The notes beneath the pieces were generated by a model. That model was not told the DNA's origin, searched no databases, and was given only the letters and a program-made list of their open reading frames with translations. The position numbers and the translations under genes are program-made. Of a stretch of 64,000 nt of DNA, positions 36,019 to 45,525 are shown piece by piece; position 1 is the first letter of the stretch; every line of letters begins with the position of its first letter. The DNA lies in the NCBI RefSeq assembly GCF_002160525.1, contig NZ_NFKT01000011.1, forward strand, positions 1 through 64,000. The letters are read 5' to 3'. Source of the stretch: Lachnoclostridium sp. An169. GTDB taxonomy: Bacteria > Bacillota > Clostridia > Lachnospirales > Lachnospiraceae.

Positions 36019-37971
36019 ATGAAAGAACTTGAGACCAGGTATCTGGAGCGGCTGTCAGACCTGTATCCGACCATTGCGGCGGCGTCCACGGAGATCATCA
36101 ATCTCCAGGCGATTCTGAACCTCCCCAAGGGCACGGAGCATTTCCTGACAGATATCCACGGGGAATACGAGGCCTTTTCCCATGTGCTCAAGAACGGTTC
36201 CGGAGCGGTGCGCAAGAAGATCGACGATGTGTTCGGCAATGCCATGAGCCACCGGGACAAGCAGGCGCTTGCCACGCTGATCTACTATCCGAGGGCAAAG
36301 ATGGATATGATCAGGCAGACGGAAAGCAATATGGAGGACTGGTACAGGGTGCATCTGTATCTGCTTATCGAGGTGGCAAAGCGGGCGGCGAGCAAGTACA
36401 CACGCTCCAAAGTGAGGAAGGCGCTGCCGAAAGATTTCGCCTATGTGATCGAGGAACTGATCACGGAGAAAGCGGAGGTCAACGACAAGGAATCCTATTA
36501 CAATGAGATTATTTCCACCATTATCCGCATCGGCCGGGCGGAGCAGTTTATCGAGGCGATTTCCGAGCTGATTCAGAGACTCGTGGTGGATCACCTGCAC
36601 ATCCTCGGCGATATATATGACCGGGGACCCGGTCCGCATATTATTATGGACAAGCTGATGACATACCATTCCCTTGACATTCAGTGGGGAAACCATGATA
36701 TCCTCTGGATGGGAGCGGCAGCGGGACAGAGAGGATGCATTGCAAATGCGGTCCGGATCTGCGCACGCTACGGCAATCTGGATATTCTGGAGGACGGGTA
36801 CGGGATTAACCTGCTTCCGCTTGCTACATTTGCCCTGCGGACCTATGAGGATGATCCCTGTGTCTGCTTTAAGCTTAAAGTGCCCGAACGTCCGAAATCG
36901 GAAGAGTCGGAGATGAATCTGAGAATCCACAAGGCGATCTCTGTTATTCAGTTCAAGGTGGAAGGACAGATTATCCGGCGCCAGAAAGGTTTTCATCTGG
37001 AAAACCGGGCGCTGCTCCACCGGATTGACTATGAGAAAGGGACCATCGAACTGGACGGAAAAGAGTATAAGCTTCTGGATACAAATTTCCCGACCATCGA
37101 TCCGGAAGACCCCTACGCGCTTACAGCGGAGGAGGAAGAGGTCATGGAGCGTCTGGAAAAGGCGTTCCTCCACTGTGAAAAACTGCAGAAACACATGCGT
37201 TTCCTCCTGGCAAAAGGAGGACTTTACAAGGTCTACAACGACAATCTCCTCTACCACGGCTGTGTTCCGCTCAATGAGGACGGCACGCTGAAGGAAGTGG
37301 AGATCTTCGGGAAAAGATACCGGGGCAGGGAGCTTTACGACACATTGGACAGCTATGTGAGAAAGGGATTTTTCGCACTGGATGAGAAGGAGAGGCAGGA
37401 CGGAAGCGATATCATGTGGTATATCTGGCTCCATCCGGACTCCCCGCTGTTCGGCAAGAATAAGATGGCGACCTTTGAGCGCTATTTCCTGGCGGAGAAG
37501 GAGACCCATGAGGAGAAGAAAAATCCTTATTACCGGCTGCTTGAGAATGAGACGGTCATCGACGGGATCTTAAGGGAGTTCGGTCTGGATCCGGAGGATG
37601 CGCACATTGTCAACGGCCATGTTCCGGTCAAGAGCAAGGATGGGGAGAACCCCATCAAATGCGGGGGAAAGGTGATGGTCATTGACGGCGGATTTTCCCG
37701 GGCGTACCAGAAGGAGACGGGCATTGCAGGCTATACGCTGATCTACAATTCCTACGGTCTGCGCCTGGTGGCACATGAGCCTTTTGAATCCAGGGAGGCT
37801 GCCATTGTCAAGGAAAATGACATCCACTCGGAGACTGTGGTCATCCAGAGAGTTTTCGATAGAAAACTTGTGGGAGATACCGATGTGGGAAGAGATCTGA
37901 AAGAGCAGGTGCAGGATCTGGAACGTCTGCTTGCGGCATACAGAAACGGAGAGATCATAGAGAAACTGTAA
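36019..37971 (+). CDS. fbp: Fructose-1,6-bisphosphatase, class 3
   Basis: A 650-residue gluconeogenic phosphatase of the Firmicute-specific class 3 type (metallophosphatase fold). Visible features: N-terminal KELETRYLERLSDLYPTIAA, metal motif TDIHGEYEAFSHVL, second metal motif HILGDIYDRGPGPHIIM, and QWGNHDILWMGAA, all Asp/His-rich metal sites; C-terminal region AHIVNGHVPVKSKDG and DGGFSRAYQ. Length (about 640-670) is normal. Start ATG 36019 follows AGGAGA. The role is hexose supply when growing on non-sugar substrates. Confidence 0.95.
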   Translation: MKELETRYLERLSDLYPTIAAASTEIINLQAILNLPKGTEHFLTDIHGEYEAFSHVLKNGSGAVRKKIDDVFGNAMSHRDKQALATLIYYPRAKMDMIRQTESNMEDWYRVHLYLLIEVAKRAASKYTRSKVRKALPKDFAYVIEELITEKAEVNDKESYYNEIISTIIRIGRAEQFIEAISELIQRLVVDHLHILGDIYDRGPGPHIIMDKLMTYHSLDIQWGNHDILWMGAAAGQRGCIANAVRICARYGNLDILEDGYGINLLPLATFALRTYEDDPCVCFKLKVPERPKSEESEMNLRIHKAISVIQFKVEGQIIRRQKGFHLENRALLHRIDYEKGTIELDGKEYKLLDTNFPTIDPEDPYALTAEEEEVMERLEKAFLHCEKLQKHMRFLLAKGGLYKVYNDNLLYHGCVPLNEDGTLKEVEIFGKRYRGRELYDTLDSYVRKGFFALDEKERQDGSDIMWYIWLHPDSPLFGKNKMATFERYFLAEKETHEEKKNPYYRLLENETVIDGILREFGLDPEDAHIVNGHVPVKSKDGENPIKCGGKVMVIDGGFSRAYQKETGIAGYTLIYNSYGLRLVAHEPFESREAAIVKENDIHSETVVIQRVFDRKLVGDTDVGRDLKEQVQDLERLLAAYRNGEIIEKL

Positions 37972-38064
37972 CAGTACCCGCAGAGGAATGCGGAGCGGGA
38001 GGAATACAGAGCGAACAGGAAACAGAAGAAACAGGAGAGACAGGATAATATCCAGGAGGCATAC

Positions 38065-38913
38065 ATGAATCAGGACATTGAGAAAGAACTGGAAATTCCG
38101 GCGGGAACGGAGGCCACCGAGCCGCTGAAGATTTATTTGAGAGAGATCGGACAGATCCCCCTCCTCGAACCGGAGGAGGAAAAGGAGCTGGGCAGACGGA
38201 TCTCAGAGGGCGACGAGAGCGCAAGGAGGAGACTGGCGGAGGGAAATCTTCGTCTGGTAGTCTCCCTCGCGAAACATTATACCGGCAGAGGCGTACCGTT
38301 TCTGGACCTGATCCAGGAGGGGAATATGGGACTGATGCGTGCTGCGGAGAAATATGACTACAAGATGGAGAACCGCTTCTCCACCTATGCGTCCTGGTGG
38401 ATCCGGGAGGCGATGCAGAGAGCCATCGACCAGCAGTCACGGGAAATCCGGGTCCCGGTCCATGTGGCAGAGAATATGAAGAAAGTCCAGAAAGCGGCAA
38501 AGGACCTGCAGCAGACTCTGGGACGGGATGCTACGCCGGCGGAGATCGCAGAGAAACTGGGCAGGACAGAGAGCGATGTGAAAGAAATCCTCACTTATCT
38601 GCAGAGTCCTGTGTCTCTTGAGACTCCGGTGGGAGAGGATGGGGAGAACAGTCTGGGTGATCTGGTGGAGGATAAGTCAGAGTCCACGCCGGAGGAAGCC
38701 ATGGAGGCGCTTGTGGAGAAGGAGGAAGTGAGCGAACTTCTCTCTTCCCTGAATGAAAGGGAGCAGAAGGTGATCCGCCTGCGCTTCGGACTGGAAGACG
38801 GAAAGGCACATACGCTGGAGGAGATCGGAGAGATGCTGGGCGTCACAAGGGAAAGAGTCCGGCAGATCGAGGCCAGAGCCATGGAAAAGCTTCGGCAGAA
38901 GGCAAAAAAATAA
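38065..38913 (+). CDS. Sigma-70 family RNA polymerase sigma factor without region 1.1
   Basis: A 282-residue sigma factor. Regions: 1.2 (EPLKIYLREIGQIPLL), 2 (RLVVSLAKHYTGRG, DLIQEGNMGLMRAAEKYDY, FSTYASWWIREAMQRAI), 3 (VHVAENMKKVQKAAKDL, EIAEKLGRTESDVKEIL) and 4 (EREQKVIRLRFGLEDGKAHT, LEEIGEMLGVTRERVRQIEARA). Group-1-like DNA-reading residues are kept, but region 1.1 and the non-conserved spacer are absent, so it is shorter than a housekeeping RpoD (about 370 residues here is usual). It may be a group 2 paralogue. ATG 38065 follows AGGAGG. Followed by an acidic lipoprotein gene. Confidence 0.88.
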   Translation: MNQDIEKELEIPAGTEATEPLKIYLREIGQIPLLEPEEEKELGRRISEGDESARRRLAEGNLRLVVSLAKHYTGRGVPFLDLIQEGNMGLMRAAEKYDYKMENRFSTYASWWIREAMQRAIDQQSREIRVPVHVAENMKKVQKAAKDLQQTLGRDATPAEIAEKLGRTESDVKEILTYLQSPVSLETPVGEDGENSLGDLVEDKSESTPEEAMEALVEKEEVSELLSSLNEREQKVIRLRFGLEDGKAHTLEEIGEMLGVTRERVRQIEARAMEKLRQKAKK

Positions 38914-38923
38914 CTCTCTTCTG

Positions 38924-38971
38924 CATAAATATTGAAAATGTGCAGATAGTAATGGTACAACAATATTTATG
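38924..38971 (+). promoter_or_regulatory. Inverted repeat and putative promoter before the lipoprotein gene
   Basis: CATAAATATTG (38924-38934) and CAATATTTATG (38961-38971) form a perfect 11-bp inverted repeat with a 26-nt loop. TTGAAA (38932-38937), 18-nt spacer and TACAAC (38956-38961) make a possible promoter that overlaps both arms, so the repeat could be an operator; it ends just before the ribosome site AAGGGAG. Confidence 0.5.
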
Positions 38972-38988
38972 GAAAGGGAGATAATCTT

Positions 38989-39291
38989 ATGAAAAGAATG
39001 AAAAAATTTCTCCTGCTTCTGACATGCGCATTTGTCCTTTTCGGAACAACTGCATGCAGCAGCAGGAACAATGCAGACAACGCAGCTGACCAGACGACAC
39101 AGGAGGGCACTGCAAACGATCCGAATATGAACGACGCAACAGAGGGCGGCGGCATCCTGGATGACGCGGTGGATGATGTGACAGACGGTGTGGACAATGT
39201 GACGGACGACATTACGGACGGCGTGGATAAAGCGGCCGACGACCTGACAGAGGACAACGGAGCGCAGAAAGATATGGAGAATAACAGATAG
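38989..39291 (+). CDS. Small acidic lipoprotein
   Basis: A 100-residue protein with a lipoprotein signal peptide: basic start (MKRMKKF), hydrophobic core LLLLTCAFVLFG, and lipobox TTAC with the lipidated cysteine at 23. The mature part is short, low-complexity and very acidic, with heptad-like repeats DDVTDGVDNVTDDITDGVDK that could form an amphipathic helix. It would be anchored outside the membrane. I do not recognise a family. Ribosome site AAAGGGAG before ATG 38989. It follows the sigma factor gene and has its own putative promoter inside an inverted repeat. Confidence 0.75.
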   Translation: MKRMKKFLLLLTCAFVLFGTTACSSRNNADNAADQTTQEGTANDPNMNDATEGGGILDDAVDDVTDGVDNVTDDITDGVDKAADDLTEDNGAQKDMENNR

Positions 39292-39305
39292 GTGCGTGAC
39301 TGACC

Positions 39306-39345
39306 GCCGCAGATCCGGATACCGCCGGTTCTGCGGCAGATTTTG
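39306..39345 (+). terminator. Terminator-like hairpin after the lipoprotein gene
   Basis: GCCGCAGA (39306-39313) pairs with TCTGCGGC (39330-39337), followed by a short T tract (TTTTG). Confidence 0.6.
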
Positions 39346-39365
39346 TGAAAGGGAGAAAACAAGAG

Positions 39366-40136
39366 ATGAGATTTCGGCCATGTATTGACATACATAACGG
39401 GAAAGTTAAACAGATCGTGGGAGGAAGTCTGCGGGATGAAGGTGACCGGGCGGCGACAAACTTTTCGTCCGAACTCGGTGCGGCATTCTATGCGGATTTA
39501 TACAGAAGGGACGGACTGAAAGGGGGACACGTGATTCTTCTGAACCATGCCGGTTCCGAATACTATGAAGAGACGAAGCGCCAGGCGTTTGAGGCGCTTA
39601 AGAGTTACCCGGGCGGCCTGCAGGCAGGGGGCGGCATCACTGCAGAGAATGCAGAGGAGTATCTGCGCGCAGGGGCGAGCCATGTGATCGTAACATCTTA
39701 TGTGTTCCGTGACGGGATGTTCTGCAGAGAAAACCTGGAAAAACTGGTGAGCGCTGTGGGAAAAGAGCATATTGTTCTCGATCTGAGCTGCAGGAGGAAG
39801 GGCGACGGTTATTATATCGTGACAGACCGGTGGCAGAAGTTTACGGAGGTGAAACTCTCTCCGGCATTTCTGGGGGAACTGTCGGATTCCTGTGCGGAGT
39901 TCCTTGTTCATGGAGTAGATGTGGAAGGGAAAGGCTCCGGGATGGAGACCGAACTGGTGGAGATGCTGGGAGAATGGGAAGGAATTCCGATCACCTATGC
40001 AGGCGGAATCGGCTCCATGGAAGACCTGGAGCGCTTCCGGAAAGCCGGCAGAGGCAGGCTTGATTTTACAATCGGAAGCGCTCTTGACCTGTTCGGAGGC
40101 AGCATTCCCTACGAGAAAGTTCGCTGCCTGCAGTAA
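39366..40136 (+). CDS. hisA: HisA, phosphoribosylformimino-AICAR ribotide isomerase, eukaryotic type
   Basis: A 256-residue TIM-barrel isomerase of histidine synthesis. The blocks CIDIHNGKVKQIVGGSL, TNFSSELGAAFYADLY, LQAGGGITAENAEEYLRAGA, VIVTSYVF, IVLDLSCRRK, FLVHGVDVEGKG and GSALDLFGG match from memory the yeast HIS6 type (TIGR02129) and not the usual bacterial HisA. ATG 39366 is chosen; the ribosome site is AAAGGGAG at a somewhat long distance and an in-frame GTG occurs 21 nt upstream. No other his gene is adjacent. It ends 4 nt from the convergent symporter gene. Confidence 0.88.
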   Translation: MRFRPCIDIHNGKVKQIVGGSLRDEGDRAATNFSSELGAAFYADLYRRDGLKGGHVILLNHAGSEYYEETKRQAFEALKSYPGGLQAGGGITAENAEEYLRAGASHVIVTSYVFRDGMFCRENLEKLVSAVGKEHIVLDLSCRRKGDGYYIVTDRWQKFTEVKLSPAFLGELSDSCAEFLVHGVDVEGKGSGMETELVEMLGEWEGIPITYAGGIGSMEDLERFRKAGRGRLDFTIGSALDLFGGSIPYEKVRCLQ

Positions 40137-40140
40137 AAAA

Positions 40141-41544
40141 TCAGTTCCAGAAATCTGTCCGGTCTTTCAGTCCGATGTCTGCGGCTTTGAAGACCGGATT
40201 TTTTCCTTCTTTCTTCTGTCTGACATAATCTTTCAGGCAGCGGACTGCAGGACCGCCGAGAAGAATAATAACCGGCAGGTTGATCAGTGCAAGGAATCCC
40301 ATAATCACATCTGCTGTACTCCAGGCAACGCTGAACTCCATGAGAGATCCGCTAAAGACGATAACTGTGGCCACGATTCGGAATACGATGAGCAGTTTCC
40401 TGCCGGGTTTGCGGTCGCAGAGGTAGCCGAGCCCCATCTCTGCATAGAAGAAATTGCCGATCAGAGTGGTAAAGGCAAAAAGAAACAGGGCAACCGTGAT
40501 AAAAACTGTGCCGAAACTGCCCAGTGAATGGGATGCGGCAGCCTGTACCCAGGGCATCCCTTTGAGTTCCGCGCTGGGAGATACTCCGGAGCAGAGCAGC
40601 ATAAACGCGGTGGCAGAGCAGATCAGTATGGTGTCGATGAATACGGAAAGCATCTGCACAAGTCCCTGTTTTACCGGATGAGAGACGGATGCGCTTGCAG
40701 CTGCATTCGGGGCGGAACCGACGCCGGCCTCGTTGGAGAAGAGTCCTCTCTTGATTCCCTGCATGACACAGGAACCGGTGAAACCTCCGAAGACTGCCTT
40801 CAGGTCAAATGCATTTGTAAATATGTCGGCAAACATTCCGGGGATCAGGCTGTAATGTGTGACTACGATGAACAGGGATAAAGCCAGGTAAAAAATCCCC
40901 ATGGCAGGCACGAGAACGCCTGTGATCCTGGAGATCTGCCTGCTCCCTCCGCAGATGCAGACACAGAAGACAACCGCAAGAATTCCTCCGATGACAAGCG
41001 GTGTGCTGGACTCATCGAAAAAGCCGTAAGCCCGGAAACAGTCCGTGATATTGAAAGATGCGACCAGATTGAATCCCACCATGTAGGTAAGAATCAGGAA
41101 AACGGCAAAGATCACGCCCATCCAGCGTTTCTTGAGAACCGCCTGAATGTAGTAGGCGGGACCGCCGTAACAGCTCCCGTCTTCTGCGCGGCGCTTGTAA
41201 ATCTGCGCCAGTGTGCTCTCGATGAAGGCAGAGGCACTTCCAAGAAGCGCGGTAATCCACATCCAGAATACGGCGCCTGCACCGCCCAGGCAGATTGCTG
41301 TGGAGATTCCGGCGATATTTCCCGTTCCCACCCGGGAAGCCGTGGAGACCATCAGCGCCTGAAAGGACGAAAGACCTTTTTCATCATCTTTCGGCTCCAT
41401 AACCACGCGGATCGATTCGATCAGCATGCGGAACTGGACAAAACGGGTCTTCACTGTAAAATAGATCCCGGTTGCAAGTAAAAGGATGATCAGGATATAA
41501 GTGTACAAAAGATCGCTTAATGTGTTGATGATTTGTGAAAACAT
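40141..41544 (-). CDS. Alanine/glycine:cation symporter (AGCS family)
   Basis: A 467-residue sodium-coupled amino acid carrier with about ten to eleven membrane helices. Signature GTGNIAGISTAICLGGAGAVFWMW in shorter form GTGNIAGISTAI and FIESTLAQIYK, plus the C-terminal AGVGSAPNAAASAS block typical of AlsT/AgcS. ATG 41544 follows GAGGG. Substrate is probably alanine or glycine. Converges on hisA with a gap of 4 nt and no visible terminator. Confidence 0.93.
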   Translation of the reverse strand: MFSQIINTLSDLLYTYILIILLLATGIYFTVKTRFVQFRMLIESIRVVMEPKDDEKGLSSFQALMVSTASRVGTGNIAGISTAICLGGAGAVFWMWITALLGSASAFIESTLAQIYKRRAEDGSCYGGPAYYIQAVLKKRWMGVIFAVFLILTYMVGFNLVASFNITDCFRAYGFFDESSTPLVIGGILAVVFCVCICGGSRQISRITGVLVPAMGIFYLALSLFIVVTHYSLIPGMFADIFTNAFDLKAVFGGFTGSCVMQGIKRGLFSNEAGVGSAPNAAASASVSHPVKQGLVQMLSVFIDTILICSATAFMLLCSGVSPSAELKGMPWVQAAASHSLGSFGTVFITVALFLFAFTTLIGNFFYAEMGLGYLCDRKPGRKLLIVFRIVATVIVFSGSLMEFSVAWSTADVIMGFLALINLPVIILLGGPAVRCLKDYVRQKKEGKNPVFKAADIGLKDRTDFWN

Positions 41545-41599
41545 TTTTTCCCTCTTTTCATTCTTTATAGTCTTTCTGTTTTTGATGTCCGGCTTATAT

Positions 41600-41628
41600 A
41601 TTCTATAGAAAGAAAGCGGGTTTGTCCA
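41600..41628 (-). promoter_or_regulatory. Promoter of the AGCS symporter gene
   Basis: On the minus strand TGGACA (41628-41623), 17-nt spacer, TAGAAT (41605-41600), about 55 nt before the start codon. Confidence 0.6.
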
Positions 41629-41692
41629 GGCAAAAATGCGGAAAACACACAGGAATAATGAAGAAAATGAATGTTAACAAGTTATGAACTAG

Positions 41693-41721
41693 TTGAATTA
41701 GAGGGAAGTTAGTGATAGAAT
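41693..41721 (+). promoter_or_regulatory. Promoter of secA
   Basis: TTGAAT (41693-41698), 17-nt spacer, TAGAAT (41716-41721) preceded by TG (41713-41714), an extended -10. Confidence 0.65.
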
Positions 41722-41788
41722 GGAAAACGGAGTGGCATCTGGAAGCAGAGAAGCTGCTAAATTTTTATTAAGGAGTTAATTGCGGACT

Positions 41789-44371
41789 ATGGGTATTATA
41801 GAGAAAATTTTCGGAACCCACAGTGAGAACGAGCTGAAGCGGATCTACCCGATTGTGGACCGGATCGAGGCGCTGGGGCCGGAGATGGAAGCGCTGTCTG
41901 ACGAAGAGCTTAGAGGGAAGACGCGGGAGTTCAAGGACCGCCTGAAAGAAGGGGAGACTCTGGACGATATCCTGCCGGAGGCATATGCAGTTGTGAGAGA
42001 AGCTGCTTACAGAAGCCTTGGAATGCGCCATTACAGAGTTCAGCTGATCGGAGGTATTATCCTGCATCAGGGGCGTATCGCGGAGATGAAGACCGGAGAA
42101 GGAAAGACTCTTGTCTCCACGCTGCCTGCTTATCTCAACGCCCTGGAAGGAAAGGGTGTCCATATCGTCACGGTCAACGACTACCTGGCAAAGCGTGACG
42201 CCGAGTGGATGGGAAAGGTGCATGAGTTCCTGGGGCTGACCGTGGGCGTTGTGCTCAACAGTATGGACAACAAAGAGCGCCGTGCGGCGTATAACTGTGA
42301 TATTACTTATGTGACAAACAATGAGCTCGGTTTCGACTATCTGCGTGATAATATGGTTATCTACAAGGAGCAGCTCGTACAGAGAGGACTTCATTTCGCG
42401 ATCATCGACGAGGTCGATTCCGTTCTGATCGATGAGGCGAGAACTCCCCTTATCATTTCCGGACAGAGCGGAAAGTCTACAAAACTGTATGAGGCCTGCG
42501 ATATCCTGGCGCGCCAGCTGGAGCGGGGCGAGGCCAGCGGAGAGTTCTCCAAGATCGACGCCATCATGGGGGAAGAGATCGAGGAGACCGGAGATTTTAT
42601 TGTTAATGAGAAAGAGAAGACAGTCAATCTGACGGAAGACGGCGTGAAGAAGGTAGAACAGTTCTTCCATATTGAGAATCTTGCCGATCCGGAAAACCTG
42701 GAGATCCAGCACAACATCATCCTTGCCCTGCGGGCGCACAATCTGATGTTCCGCGACCAGGACTATGTGGTTACACCGGAAGGCGAAGTCATGATCGTCG
42801 ATGAGTTTACCGGACGTATCATGCCGGGACGCCGTTATTCGGACGGACTGCACCAGGCGATCGAGGCGAAGGAGCATGTGAAGGTAAAACGGGAGAGCAA
42901 GACGCTTGCCACCATCACGTTCCAGAACCTGTTCAATAAATTCGACAAGAAGAGCGGTATGACAGGTACGGCGCTTACCGAGGAGAAGGAGTTCCGTGAC
43001 ATCTATGGCATGGATGTTGTGGAAATCCCCACCAACAAACCGGTGCAGAGAGTGGACCTGGACGATGCGGTATACAAGACGAAACGGGAGAAATACGAGG
43101 CTGTTGTCCGTGCGGTGAAGGAAGCCCATGCAAAGGGGCAGCCGGTGCTTGTAGGTACCATCACCATCGAAGTATCCGAGCTGCTGAGCAGGATGCTGAA
43201 AAAAGAGGGAATCAAGCACAATGTCCTGAACGCCAAGTATCATGAGCTTGAGGCGGAGATCGTGGCGGACGCCGGTGTCCACGGAGCGGTTACCATCGCC
43301 ACCAACATGGCAGGCCGTGGTACGGATATCAAGCTAGATGACGATGCAAGGGCTGCCGGAGGTCTGAAGATCATCGGTACAGAGCGGCATGAATCCCGCC
43401 GTATCGACAATCAGCTCCGCGGACGAAGCGGACGTCAGGGAGATCCGGGTGAGTCCCGTTTCTATATCTCTCTGGAAGATGACCTGCTGCGTCTCTTCGG
43501 ATCCGAGAAGCTGATGAGTGTGTTCAATGCACTCGGAGTGGAGGACGGCGAGCAGATCGAGCACAAGATGCTTTCCAGCGCAATCGAGAAAGCACAGAAG
43601 AAGATCGAGAACAACAACTTTGGTATCCGTAAGAACCTGCTTGAGTATGACCAGGTTATGAACGAGCAGAGGGAGATCATTTACGGAGAGCGGCGCCGTG
43701 TGCTTGACGGAGAGAGCATGAGGGATACGATCTATAACATGATCACGGAATATGTGGAGAATATCACAGACCGTTTCGCTTCCCCGGAGGCGGATCCGGA
43801 GGACTGGGACATCAAGGGACTGGATGTGAACCTTCACAATGTGATCCCGCAGCTTGAACTTCCCACAACGGAAGAGTGCAAGGATATGCGCCAGAAAGAA
43901 CTCAAGCATATGCTCAAAGAGCGCGCCGTAAAAGCTTACGAGGCAAAAGAGGCGGAGTTTCCGGAGGCAGAGCAGATCCGTGAGGTGGAGCGCGTCGTGC
44001 TGCTGAAAGTCATTGACGCAAGATGGATGGACCACATCGATGATATGGATCAGCTGCGTCAGGGAATCGGTCTGAGAGCTTACGGACAGAGAGATCCCCT
44101 TGTAGAATACAAGATGACAGGATATGATATGTTCGGCGCGATGACAAATGCCATTGCGGAGATGACTATCCGTACCCTCTTCCACATCCGCGTGGAGCAG
44201 AAGGTGGAGAGGGAAGAGGTTGCCAAAGTTACGGGAACCAACAAGGATGACAGCGCTGTGCGGGCGCCGAAGAAGCGGCAGGAGAAGAAGATTTATCCGA
44301 ATGATCCATGTCCCTGCGGAAGCGGCAAGAAGTATAAACAGTGCTGCGGCCGAAAGATGGCGAAAGCCTGA
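41789..44371 (+). CDS. secA: Preprotein translocase ATPase SecA
   Basis: An 860-residue motor that pushes secretory proteins through SecYEG. Motifs: N-terminal GIIEKIFG, Walker [26 protein letters not shown] (Walker B plus), [15 protein letters not shown] motif as [15 protein letters not shown], and the C-terminal zinc motif [16 protein letters not shown] 41789 gives the conserved N-terminus, although AAGGAG is 13 nt away; a TTG at 41780 is only 4 nt from it and gives three extra residues, so the start is uncertain by three codons. Downstream genes follow at 28 nt. Confidence 0.96.
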   Translation: MGIIEKIFGTHSENELKRIYPIVDRIEALGPEMEALSDEELRGKTREFKDRLKEGETLDDILPEAYAVVREAAYRSLGMRHYRVQLIGGIILHQGRIAEMKTGEGKTLVSTLPAYLNALEGKGVHIVTVNDYLAKRDAEWMGKVHEFLGLTVGVVLNSMDNKERRAAYNCDITYVTNNELGFDYLRDNMVIYKEQLVQRGLHFAIIDEVDSVLIDEARTPLIISGQSGKSTKLYEACDILARQLERGEASGEFSKIDAIMGEEIEETGDFIVNEKEKTVNLTEDGVKKVEQFFHIENLADPENLEIQHNIILALRAHNLMFRDQDYVVTPEGEVMIVDEFTGRIMPGRRYSDGLHQAIEAKEHVKVKRESKTLATITFQNLFNKFDKKSGMTGTALTEEKEFRDIYGMDVVEIPTNKPVQRVDLDDAVYKTKREKYEAVVRAVKEAHAKGQPVLVGTITIEVSELLSRMLKKEGIKHNVLNAKYHELEAEIVADAGVHGAVTIATNMAGRGTDIKLDDDARAAGGLKIIGTERHESRRIDNQLRGRSGRQGDPGESRFYISLEDDLLRLFGSEKLMSVFNALGVEDGEQIEHKMLSSAIEKAQKKIENNNFGIRKNLLEYDQVMNEQREIIYGERRRVLDGESMRDTIYNMITEYVENITDRFASPEADPEDWDIKGLDVNLHNVIPQLELPTTEECKDMRQKELKHMLKERAVKAYEAKEAEFPEAEQIREVERVVLLKVIDARWMDHIDDMDQLRQGIGLRAYGQRDPLVEYKMTGYDMFGAMTNAIAEMTIRTLFHIRVEQKVEREEVAKVTGTNKDDSAVRAPKKRQEKKIYPNDPCPCGSGKKYKQCCGRKMAKA

Positions 44372-44399
44372 AATATTATTTTTGAAAGAGGTGATTAAG

Positions 44400-45525
44400 G
44401 TGGTTTTATTAGATGAATTAAAGTCCAGACTGGGCGCCTATGAAGAACCGCTGAAAGATTTGAGGGATTCACTTTGACCTGGCTTCAAAGAAGCTGAGGA
44501 TCGAAGAACTCCAGAAGAGGCTGGAGGAACCGGGATTCTGGGATAACCCCGAAGAATCCCAGCAGGTCATGAAGGAATTAAAAGGCCTTCAGGACGCTGT
44601 GGAAGAAATTGAAAAACTGTACTCTGCATATGATGACATGATGCTTCTGATCGAGATGAGCGAGGAAGATGCGGATGAGGATACCATTCAGGGAATCCAG
44701 GAAGAGCTGGAGAGCTTTGAAGAAGCATTTGAGACGCTGCGGATCGGGACGCTGCTGATCGGACCTTACGACCGGGACAATGCCATCGTCACGCTCCATG
44801 CGGGCGCCGGCGGCACCGAGTCCTGCGACTGGGCGAGCATGCTGTACCGGATGTATACGAGATGGGCGGAGAAGAAAGGGTATTCCCTGGAAGTTCTCGA
44901 CTATCTTGAGGGCGATGTGGCAGGAATCAAGGGCGTGACATTCGAGGTGAAGGGAGAGAACGCATACGGGTATCTTCGCTCCGAGAAGGGGGTTCACCGG
45001 CTCGTGCGGATTTCCCCGTTCAACGCGGCGGGAAAGCGCCAGACCTCCTTTGCATCCTGTGACGTGATTCCGGATATTGAGGAAGATATTGACATCGAGA
45101 TCAATGAGGATGACTTAAAGATTGATACCTACCGTTCCAGCGGAGCGGGCGGACAGCATATCAACAAGACTTCCTCGGCGGTCAGAATCACCCATCTGCC
45201 CACGGGCATTGTCGTACAGTGTCAGAACGAACGTTCCCAGCACATGAATAAAGACAAGGCCATGCAGATGCTCAAATCCAAGCTGTATCTGATGAAACAG
45301 CAGGAACAGGCGGAGAAAATGTCCGACATCAGAGGAGAGGTGAAGGATATCAATTTCGGAAACCAGATCCGGTCCTATGTCATGCAGCCATACACGATGG
45401 TGAAAGACCACAGGACAAACGCGGAGACGAGCAATGTGGGCAGCGTGATGGACGGAAATATTGACCTGTTTATCAATGCCTACCTGAGCATGGACGCAGA
45501 AGTACAGAAAGGAAGAAAAGAATGA
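44400..45525 (+). CDS. prfB: Peptide chain release factor 2, with programmed +1 frameshift
   Basis: Release factor recognising UGA and UAA. Translation starts at GTG 44400 (GAGGTGAT-type ribosome site), runs 25 codons to CTT 44472, meets an in-frame TGA at 44475-44477, and continues in the +1 frame from GAC 44476 to 45525, giving 374 residues. The slip site is CTT TGA C preceded by GAGGG, the classic prfB autoregulatory arrangement, so the internal stop is not a defect. Later motifs: SPF anticodon-like tripeptide (RISPFNAAGKRQ) and GGQ (AGGQHINKTSSA). Its stop overlaps the hom start by 4 nt (ATGA). Confidence 0.96.
44463..44478 (+). promoter_or_regulatory. Programmed +1 frameshift site of prfB
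   Basis: AGGGATTCACTTTGAC: internal Shine-Dalgarno-like AGGG upstream of the CTT-TGA-C slip. Low RF2 levels stall at TGA and allow slippage to TTT, so RF2 controls its own synthesis. Confidence 0.93.

Noticed and set aside
36055..37509. Long minus-strand frame over fbp
   Set aside because: Antisense to the fbp gene; composition reflects the complementary strand.
41768..43282. Long minus-strand frame over secA
   Set aside because: Antisense to secA; no ribosome site or motif.
44475..44477. In-frame stop in prfB as evidence of a pseudogene
   Set aside because: It is the programmed frameshift stop (CTT TGA C) conserved in RF2 genes.
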